64,000 bases of DNA from contig NC_134834.1 in NCBI RefSeq assembly GCF_004210375.1, positions 159,421,290 to 159,485,289 of the forward strand, read 5' to 3'. Origin of the DNA: Tachypleus tridentatus (lineage: Eukaryota > Arthropoda > Merostomata > Xiphosura > Limulidae). The stretch's first letter is position 1; every line of letters begins with the position of its first letter. Under the pieces are notes generated by a model. That model was not told the origin of the DNA. It did not search any database and worked only from the letters and a program-made list of their open reading frames with translations. Shown here piece by piece: positions 56,442-64,000 of this stretch. Made by a program: the position numbers and the translations under genes.

Positions 56442-58423
56442 ATGGTTGTTAGCTTAATAATTTGGTTATTTTGGTTAACCTTGGGAGTCAGGTCCGTCAT
56501 GATTAAAATAACACCACAGGTAACTACTACTTCTGGTAAGCTGCTCGGTAGGTCAGTAAACACCCAATTTGGTCCTGTTGACCAGTACCTAGGAATTCCC
56601 TATGCCAAGGCACCATTAGGAAATCTACGGTTTCAGCCTCCCCGTCCAATAGACAAAGAAGAAGCTCACATTACTCGAGATGCCTCCAAGTTTGGCCCAA
56701 TATGTTTGCAACCACCTCACATAAAAGAAGTGATTAGTCCACTTCTTCAAACTAGCAATAGTGGCCAATCCACGGCTAGTGAAGACTGTCTGACTCTGAA
56801 TATTTACAAACCAGCTGGGAAACAATTAGACATTTTACCAGTAATGGTGTGGCTTCCAGGTGAAGGGTTTGACTATGCTGATGCTAGTCAGTTTGATGGT
56901 ACTTTTCTAGCGACACTAGGAAATGTTATTGTAGTAACAATCAACTACCGAGTCTCCGTTTTTGGGTTCCTGTCTACTCTTACTCCAGAAGCTCCAGGTA
57001 ACATTGGATTCTTGGATCAGCGGCTTGCCCTCCAGTGGATTCAAGAAAACATTTGTCAATTTCATGGAAATCCCAATAAAATCACTTTTTTCGGTAGGTT
57101 CACAGGTTCCATGAGTATAAGTGCTCACATGGTGTCTCCGTTAAACAAAGGTGATAATCAACTTTTTCATAGGGTTATTCTGCAGAGTGGGATAGCCACT
57201 GGACAGTGGATATTTGACAGAGATCCTCTAAACGCTACCAAACAGTTAGCTGAAGCTACTGACTGCGATTTCACTGCTCTGGACACAATGGTAAGCTGCT
57301 TGCAGCAAATTCCAGCTGAAACTCTTTTGACTAAGTCATTTGTGATTCCTCAACGATGGAGACCAATAATAGATGGACACTTTTTGACCGAAGATCCACT
57401 GTCTTCGGTCAGTAAAGGTCAACATGCTGCTGTGGACGTGATTCTAGGAGTCAACAGTGATGAAGGTTCATTATGTCTCTTATCCTTGTTTGCTCAGAAG
57501 TCTGCATTTTATCAAAAGATACTGGATGGCAAGCTGACAGATGAAGACTTAAGTTATCTCATAAAGTCAGGCCTGAAAGATTTTGTAAAGAAAACTGACC
57601 ATTCTCTCAATAAATTAGTAGCACACGAATACCAACATTTCAAAAATACCAGCCTGAGGGATAGGTATATGGACTTCTGTGGAAATATGTATATCAAAAC
57701 CCAAACAGAAGAGTTTGCTCGACAATTGGTTAAGAATGGAAATTCCAAAGTCTTTATGTACGAGTTTAGTCACAGGCCTTCTTTTTCAATCCATCCTGAT
57801 TTCATCCAGGCCGCTCACGGAGACGACGTTCTCTTCACATTTGGCCTTGTGCACCAGTTGTCCCACGTCCGGAGTGAAGAGGCAAACCTGACTAAAAGGG
57901 TCATTGCTGCTTTCTCAAACTTCGCTAATACAGGGTAAGAATATTTATCGTGTTGTATATTTTGTGTACATTTCAGTATACAGTTGAAATATTATATAGT
58001 TTTTCTTTTTTTTTGTCATGAATATTAAAACTAATGTGTTTTTACAGAAACCCTAATCCAATAGACGATGAAGTCAAGCTCCAGTGGCCCGAATTCAGCT
58101 CATCAAAACATCTGATTCTTGAATTCTCAGTCAACATGACTGAAGATTCCATCAGGCATTCGAAGTACGAGAAAGATGTGGCGTTCTGGTATAATGTTGT
58201 TAACTGGTTAAAAGATGACACATTTGCAACCTTAACTTCCCTTAGTGTGTTAAATAATAAATCTTCCAAAATAAGCATTTTAGGTTCTAACATGCGTGTT
58301 AAAATGGTAGAGAATATTTTGGTAGGTCTAATTATTGCTGTTGTAATACTGAGTGTTGGGTTACTTACCTCACTACGATATATATTTGTACATCATAAAT
58401 ACAAGCAGTTCTTTAATGTATAA
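56442..58423 (+). CDS. Membrane-anchored carboxylesterase-like protein, probably non-catalytic
   Basis: Two exons: 56442-57934 (donor gtaaga) and 58048-58423 (acceptor tttacag), phase 2, 622 residues. Signal peptide about 1-18; alpha/beta-hydrolase fold of the carboxylesterase/cholinesterase family; family Cys in FGPIC88 and SEDC116, and a second likely disulfide C275-C286. Nucleophile elbow reads GRFTG (218-222), so the catalytic Ser is Phe220 (ttc, 57099-57101). The oxyanion HGGG is PGEG (139-142). The acid E341 (SDEGS) and H459 (AHGDD) remain. Transmembrane segment about 587-607, 15-residue basic tail ending FFNV. N-glycosylation sites at 264, 402, 482 and in VNMTEDS. This layout resembles cholinesterase-like adhesion molecules (neurotactin, gliotactin, neuroligin), but none is specifically matched. 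Ser loss predicts no esterase activity. Confidence 0.9.
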
Positions 58424-59448
58424 AAATACATGTTTAATTAGTTTAAGAAAACGAGTTACGTATCGTTATTTTATTGCCGTGAAAATAATGAACACAAAGA
58501 TGTCGTTTTGTTTATTTGTATAGTAATTGTAGAGTTCATGAACTTTTTTAATGCAATGTAGATGATATTTCCACCACTGGTTGGTGCTGTTCTATTGCAT
58601 TTGTCATATACACATATGGAATTTGTTTTATCATCAATGTCGAAATGGATCTCATGTTTCTCAATCCTAAAGGGTCGTCTTGTTATTAAGTTAGAGATTT
58701 CTTAGTGAATAACCAACTATCAGAAAAGGTTATTCTGTAAATGATTTTCGAACAAATTGGTATTGGTATTCATTATCTACAAAAAAACTATACTATAAAA
58801 AACCTCTATCTTCAATAATAACGATGTTTTGTAATAAATCAGTGAATTTAACAAACTGACAGTTACCTGAGATTCTGGAATTAATATAACGATTAGTGAA
58901 TAAAACAACTATTATTTACTCTTATTACCAATGTAGTAACATTACTATTCTAAGAAAAAAAATATCTAAGACTGAGACGTTCCCCAGTTGGATCATAAAG
59001 CCAGAGAAAGTAGGCTATTAATGGGTGTGATTATGTTGAAATGGAAAACATGGTTATAAAAGAAAATTCAATTTGATGTGTCCTGGTTGTCATTTCGAAA
59101 CTCTCACTAATTATAACTTCTAGTCAAGACATCCTGGCGTACTCCTTTCCAATTATACAACTCGGAAGTGTGCCATACTTAAGGTTGTGTTGTTAAAGCT
59201 GTACATTCAGTGTTGTTGTTTTCAGAAACCAGATCTCTGTTTATCAAGTAGATATTTAAAATATGTTTTTTTGTGTGTTAAGTTTTTTCTTTTTGTACAA
59301 AGCAGATCTAAATAATTGGTCTAATGAAATGTTTAAAATGTAGTATGCACTACTGTGTTATTATTAAGCATTTTTACGTTTTAAATAAGTGTTATGTTGT
59401 TTATTTTGTACCTGAAGTAAATGTGTAGTCTGACAGAAAGTACTGTAC
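58424..59448 (+). other. Presumed 3' UTR of the esterase-like gene
   Basis: AT-rich, no coding potential, no repeat recognised, up to the candidate poly(A) signal. Confidence 0.4.
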
Positions 59449-59454
59449 AATAAA
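59449..59454 (+). terminator. Polyadenylation signal of the esterase-like gene (candidate)
   Basis: AATAAA in gtacaataaaaatattttga, about 1.03 kb after the stop. Earlier AATAAA hexamers near 58832 and 58899 are alternatives. Confidence 0.4.
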
Positions 59455-60018
59455 AATATTTTGAGTACAGAAAAATAAAAAATGCAATTGCTTCATAGGC
59501 TATTTTATCTCTCTCCCTTTTAGAACAAACCTTACCTAAAGCACTTAGTGTCAATGGATGTCACCATTAACCAACAAAATATAAACTTCACATATAGCAC
59601 TTAGTTGTTGGGTTGAAAAAAGTTACTTATCACTGGATAAAATTAGCATTAAATAAAACATATCCAAGTTACATAAAGCACTTATTATTTGTCATTAAAT
59701 GGCACCATTAATCAAAAAGCCTTTCTGTAACTTCGTGCTTTTTGGCTGATCAACGGAATTTCCTGCAATTTTGCGCACAAATACTTCAAGCTAAGAAGAA
59801 TTAAAAATGTTTTTAATTGTTCTAAGAGCTTTACAAATACCTTGTAAATGAAAGAAAACACAAGTGACACGTTTCTTCGCCCAACTGTTTAGCAAGTGAT
59901 TCTTATGAAACTATTGGTTGTCACTTGTCACACGTTTAAAATTCTTTGTTGTGTGACTGAGGGGTCGTTTAATTTAAAAAAAAAAAAAAAAAGAAAAACT
60001 CAATAGTTTCTTGCCAAC

Positions 60019-60019
<1 letters not shown>

Positions 60020-60054
<35 letters not shown>

Positions 60055-60056
60055 GT
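60020..60056. repeat. (AT)n(GT)n microsatellite
   Basis: atatatatatgtgtgtgtgt and onward to gtgcgtgcg, directly before the Tc1 element. Confidence 0.9.
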
Positions 60057-60111
60057 GCGAAAACATATCAGTTTGAACAGCAAATGCAGAAGACTCCAGA
60101 ATAGATATATA

Positions 60112-61682
60112 CACTGCTGGCCAAAATCTTCAGGCCAATAAACATAAACAAAAAAAAATTTTTTTTTTCATTGTTAGACTCAAACACTTATTTCAGTAGA
60201 GCTTCGAAAGATGAAAATAAGAAAAGGGAATATAAAAATAAAAAACCTTTTTAGCATTTAATAAAGAAAATGTGAACACTATGAAATTAGTTTAAATACT
60301 AGCTGGTCAAAAGTTTAAGAGCATACCAAAAAGAAGTCCTAAACAGGATAGAGAACGCCCAACAAGAGGTCTCAGTAGTGAGTTGCACGCCCATCATTGC
60401 GAATAACTTCCAAAATTTGCTTTGGCATAGTCGATATAAGCGTGTGCAGAGAGCTGGCTGGAATGTTATACTAAGTGGTGAAGATGGCTTCACGAAGATC
60501 ATGTACTGTTTGGAATTGACGTCCATTTCTATAGACTTCCCTTGTCATCCACCCCTAAACATTTTCAATAGGGTTCAGTTCGGACGAACATGTTGGATGG
60601 TCCAAAAGAATCACGTTATTCACCATGAAAAAGTATTTTGTCCTGTGGGCATTGTGGAGTGCAGCATTGTCCTGTTGAAAGATCCAATGATTTTCACACA
60701 AGCGAGGGCCTTCAATCAATAAGGATGCTCTCTCCAACATGCCAATGTAGCCAGCTGCTGTTTGACGCCCCTGTATAACCTGAAGCTCCATTGTTCCATG
60801 GAAGGAGAAAGCATCACATATCATGATGGAACCTCCTCAACTGTGTCGTGTAGAAAATGTCTCCGGTGGGATATCCTTATTATGCCAGTAACGTTGGAAG
60901 CTATCTGGAACATCCAGGTTAAATTTTTTCTCATCAGAGAACAAAATTTTCGTCCACTTTTCTACGTCCCGTGTTTAGTGCTTTTCAGCTATGCTTAACC
61001 GAGCTGTTTCGTGGCCTTTGAAGACGTTTACGATTTTTAAAGCCTTTCTCTTGTAGATGCCGTCTTATTGTTCTTTAGCTGCATTCTTCGTTCGTAAAGG
61101 TCTTAATCTGGTTCGACGATCGGCTAGTGTCTTGCCGAACAACACGTCGAATCCTTCTGCTCAACGCCGGCGAAATTTTCTTGTTCCGACCACTTGAAAT
61201 TCTCGTTCCGTATCCCTTAGGGTCTTTTAAAAAATTTGTAACATCAGTTTTACTACGCCCAATCTCACCAGCGATGGCACGTTGAGAGAGACCTTGCTTT
61301 TGCAGCTCAACAATTCTGCCACGTTCAAACTCTGTCAACTTTTAGCCTTTGCCACGTTTTTACCCAATGTAACAAAGGGGATGTCAGTGGGAGATGTTGA
61401 CAACGCTAATGCTTAAACACAAATGACTAAATTTCATTACGTGTTTAACGATTAACGCTTCGTTTCAGTATGGTCTTAAACGTTTGACCAGCTAGTAATT
61501 AGGCTAATTTCATAGTGTTCACATTTTCCCTATTAAATGCTAAAATGTTTTTTTTTGTTTTTATTTTCTCTTTTCTTATTTTCATCTTTCGAAGCTCTAC
61601 TCAAATAAGTGGTTGAGTCAAACAACGCAAAATGCATATTTTTTCTTTATGTTCATTGGCCTTAAGATTTTGGCCAGCAGTG
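60112..61682 (-). mobile_element. Tc1 DNA transposon with inner/outer terminal repeats
   Basis: Ends cactgctggccaaaatctt (60112) and aagattttggccagcagtg (to 61682), with TA target duplication at 60110-60111 and 61683-61684; 1571 bp. The terminal inverted repeats extend about 200 bp. A second, related motif lies inside each (tagctggtcaaaagtttaag at 60300; cttaaacgtttgaccagcta at 61473), the IR/DR layout of Tc1-type elements whose transposase binds two sites per end. Confidence 0.92.
60372..61355 (-). pseudogene. Tc1 transposase, DD34E, inactivated
   Basis: Minus strand. 61338-61075: paired-like helix-turn-helix DNA-binding part (LTEFERGRIVELQKQGLSQR, AIAGEIGRSK). A worn middle follows, then the catalytic part: first Asp in FSDEKKFNL (about 60935), second Asp in FQQDNA (about 60662), Glu in SELNPIENV (about 60561) with 34 residues between, and an end reading IRNDGRATHY before tga at 60374-60372. 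A stop lies just before the start of the first block (GKG-stop-KLTEF), and there are further stops after TNEECS, after TRHS and after PIENV. No functional product. Confidence 0.88.
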
Positions 61683-61689
61683 TATATAC

Positions 61690-62220
61690 ATGTCTAATCC
61701 ATTAACTATGAGAAGATTAAACCTTTAATAAAACTTTTTTTAACTTTTGTAAGTTAACTTCACAAAATTTTCCTTACATTAAAATGTCAAACTTTCTATA
61801 TGGATAAAGTTGTTTTGTGTGCACCAGATTATGCAATTAAGATATTCAACGAGCTTATGCAACCCCGCAAATTATGACAATGATATCAATAAGACTGAAA
61901 GAGAAGACTGCGTGTTTATCTTTAGCACTTGCTAAACGTTTTTAATTATATATTTACGGAACAGTGCGTGGCTTAAATATAACATGCCTGAATTGCGAAT
62001 TCGACTATTCCAGATATGTAGCTGGTTCCTAGAAACACATTTTCTATACTTTTGGGTCTTCGATGCACTAAAAGATCAAAGCTTAAGTTCTACTATTCTA
62101 TCAGACAAGAATAACTAATTTCAGTCGGCAGTGTGCTCTGTTTATCAGTTACCTTCTTTCTAGCCTCTCAATTCAAAATTAGGAAAGGTCATGGGCAGAT
62201 ATTCATTTGCAGTGTGGCCT
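61690..62220. other. Sequence without recognised features
   Basis: Between the Tc1 element and the next SINE; nothing recognised. Confidence 0.4.
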
Positions 62221-62225
62221 ATCTG

Positions 62226-62350
62226 CTTTCCTGTAGTTTAAGCACAAAGCTATTCAATGGGCTATCTGTGCTCTGCCCATTAACGGTATCGAAACCTGGT
62301 TTCTTTCATTGTAAATCTACAGACATACCGCTATGCCACTGAGACGTGTT
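62226..62350 (-). mobile_element. SINE family B
   Basis: Tail gtttaagcacaaagctattc, ggctatctgtgctctgccca, B box cggtatcgaaacctgg, head acagacataccgctatgcca. Confidence 0.85.
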
Positions 62351-62477
62351 TGGAAGATAAGATTACGAGATGTTAAAGTAATAATGCGGCAATTTAATAT
62401 TAGAATAAAAGTACCTGTGGGTCATTACTGAGTTTAAGTTTAAATTTTTCTTTTACAGACTTCAGTGTTTTTTTTTT

Positions 62478-62590
62478 TTTTCATATAGTAAAGCCACATT
62501 GGGCTATCTGCTGAGTCCACCGAGGGGAATCGAATCCCTGATTTTAACATTGCAAATCCGCGGACTTACCGCTCTACTAGCGGGGGACAC
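62478..62590 (-). mobile_element. SINE family C
   Basis: atagtaaagccacattgggc, gaggggaatcgaatccctga and gcggacttaccgctctacta. Head at right. Well preserved. Confidence 0.82.
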
Positions 62591-62724
62591 AAACTTGAGA
62601 TAGGTCGTTGTTAGAGTGTGATAATTTGTTCACGGCATAGTTTATTCCTAGGTAAAGAGCATGGGTCTGTTTCTATATAAAATATCATTCATACATCAAT
62701 ATAACTCGTACAGGTTAAGATATT

Positions 62725-62775
62725 TTTTTGAATTTCGTGCAAAGCTGCTTAAGGGCAATCTGAACACAAACAAAC
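62725..62775 (-). repeat. Family-A SINE tail fragment
   Basis: Only the tail region remains: gaatttcgtgcaaagctgct then taagggcaatctg. Confidence 0.6.
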
Positions 62776-62994
62776 TATTAACCATCTGTCCAATCACTAT
62801 CCCTAACAAATTTTCATGATAGGGTGTTTTGTCCTCGGAATTTCTTTGTTTATATTTAAGATGAATAAGTACATTATATTCAAGGCGTTTTTAAATCTAT
62901 AACTTAGTATTGTTGTTACGTATTATAATTCATCCCAAATGAGTCTCCGATATATTATGTTACGTATATTATGTATAAAGATTTCAAGTAGACA

Positions 62995-63620
62995 GAAATT
63001 TTAACTTTAATTTAGTAGTTGGTTAAATTTCGATATGTATCAAATTTATGTTACTTGTCAACAAAATTGACACACAAAATTTTATTTCTTAACATAAATA
63101 TATTTTAATATACAACCAATAACGGCTACTACAGTTAGTTAATATAAACGATAGTTTATATACAAGAGTTTTACAAGTTTACAAACAATACTGAATTTTA
63201 TATCTTGTCTGAAACTGAATCTTTTATCGACATTCACCGAGAGCAAATTAATTCTTTGTTGATACACATGTACACTTCTTTTGACGGCTAACTAGCATGA
63301 AAAATTCGTAAGTCTTCACCGACGACAATATATAATGTTCTAGTAGAAATACTAACATCCGAAGTTAATTCACTGAAGTTAAACGGTTTATAATGTTCGA
63401 AACCTATAAAAGTTCCTGGTCAAATTCTGTAGCTTCCGATTAATAATCGTTAATTACAGTTATAGCTTCCAAGGCTTATAGTATACTGACTGTAGTTGAC
63501 CATTAATAATAAGTTTCTTGACGCGTTGGGTTACATAGTTTAAGGTGAGACTCAACAATGTTCGAAAACACGTGAACGACATATTGTTGATTTTTACTCT
63601 CAAGAATGTTTTACAAATTT
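62995..63620 (-). repeat. LTR-like dispersed repeat, copy 2 (inverted)
   Basis: Reverse complement matches 34690-35310 over about 600 bp with moderate divergence and small indels. See copy 1. The two copies lie 28 kb apart and in opposite orientation. Confidence 0.6.
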
Positions 63621-63770
63621 AGGGAACAGGAAGAACTTGCGCAATACACATCCAACAATGTAATTCACATGCATAAAAAATAACTATACTGAAACAGATG
63701 TAGGTATTAAAATAAATGCACAACGGTAAATTCTTTACACCTCCATCCTTCGAGAATTAAAAATTGGCAT

Positions 63771-63875
63771 AAGTTTGTTATAACTAAAAACAAGCCGAAG
63801 CAATTAGTACAGCGTCTTTTGTTTCTATTTTCAATTTATATTTGTTTCGGCTTGTTTTTGTTATAATAAACTAAT
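63771..63875. repeat. Foldback (long hairpin)
   Basis: Arms at about 63771-63803 and 63836-63870 share aacaagccgaa(g/a)caa in opposite orientation with few mismatches over about 30 bp, around a 30-bp loop. Confidence 0.6.
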
Positions 63876-64000
63876 GTAATTAATCAGAGGTTTGGATTTG
63901 CTGTTTCTAACGCAGTCCTTCCTTTTGATTTTCCTTACTTAACTCTATCAGTATTAATATTATCTAATATATATATATTAATTCTTTATCGATTTTTATT

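Noticed and set aside
56442-58423. Active acetylcholinesterase or detoxifying carboxylesterase
   Set aside because: Nucleophile Ser is Phe and the oxyanion-hole motif is changed; a membrane anchor also argues against a secreted enzyme.

Overview
The window looks like AT-rich arthropod nuclear DNA, most likely from a chelicerate and probably a horseshoe crab. That reading rests on spliceosomal introns of 0.1-5 kb, animal-type genes, and dense tRNA-derived SINE families that I associate with xiphosuran genomes. The species call is from recognition only.

1-23.4 kb holds the last ten coding exons of a MYCBP2/highwire/RPM-1 ortholog on the + strand. The joins keep frame and give 456 C-terminal residues ending at a stop at 22413-22415: B-box-like zinc finger, RING-H2, and the tandem-cysteine ester-transfer module. 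Introns carry old SINEs, a 1.2-kb dispersed repeat in two copies, a Penelope-type terminal fragment with a hammerhead-like core, and an unusual 58-bp minisatellite that appears to be built from a copy of the B-box exon.

23.5-56 kb is a graveyard of mobile elements: a Jockey-like LINE gag relic; a full-length decayed hAT element with target duplication, recognisable promoter and a nested SINE; a Penelope-like element 3' end with a second hammerhead-like core; two coding-looking minisatellites (45 and 54 bp); a non-LTR reverse transcriptase relic split by a SINE; a Tc1-like transposase relic; and more than 30 SINE copies or fragments. The SINEs fall into families with different tRNA-like heads that share one 3' tail. 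A short exon-like reading frame (29531-29722) abuts the hAT element and may have been split by it.

56.3-59.5 kb holds the only complete protein gene: a two-exon, 622-residue, membrane-anchored carboxylesterase-like protein. Its nucleophile Ser is replaced by Phe and its oxyanion-hole motif is altered, so it is probably a non-catalytic surface protein.

59.5-64 kb holds a 1571-bp Tc1 element with inner and outer terminal repeats and a dead DD34E transposase, more SINEs, an LTR-like repeat (inverted copy of one at 34.7 kb), and a foldback hairpin. MYCBP2 and the esterase-like gene are simply neighbours; nothing suggests a joint function.
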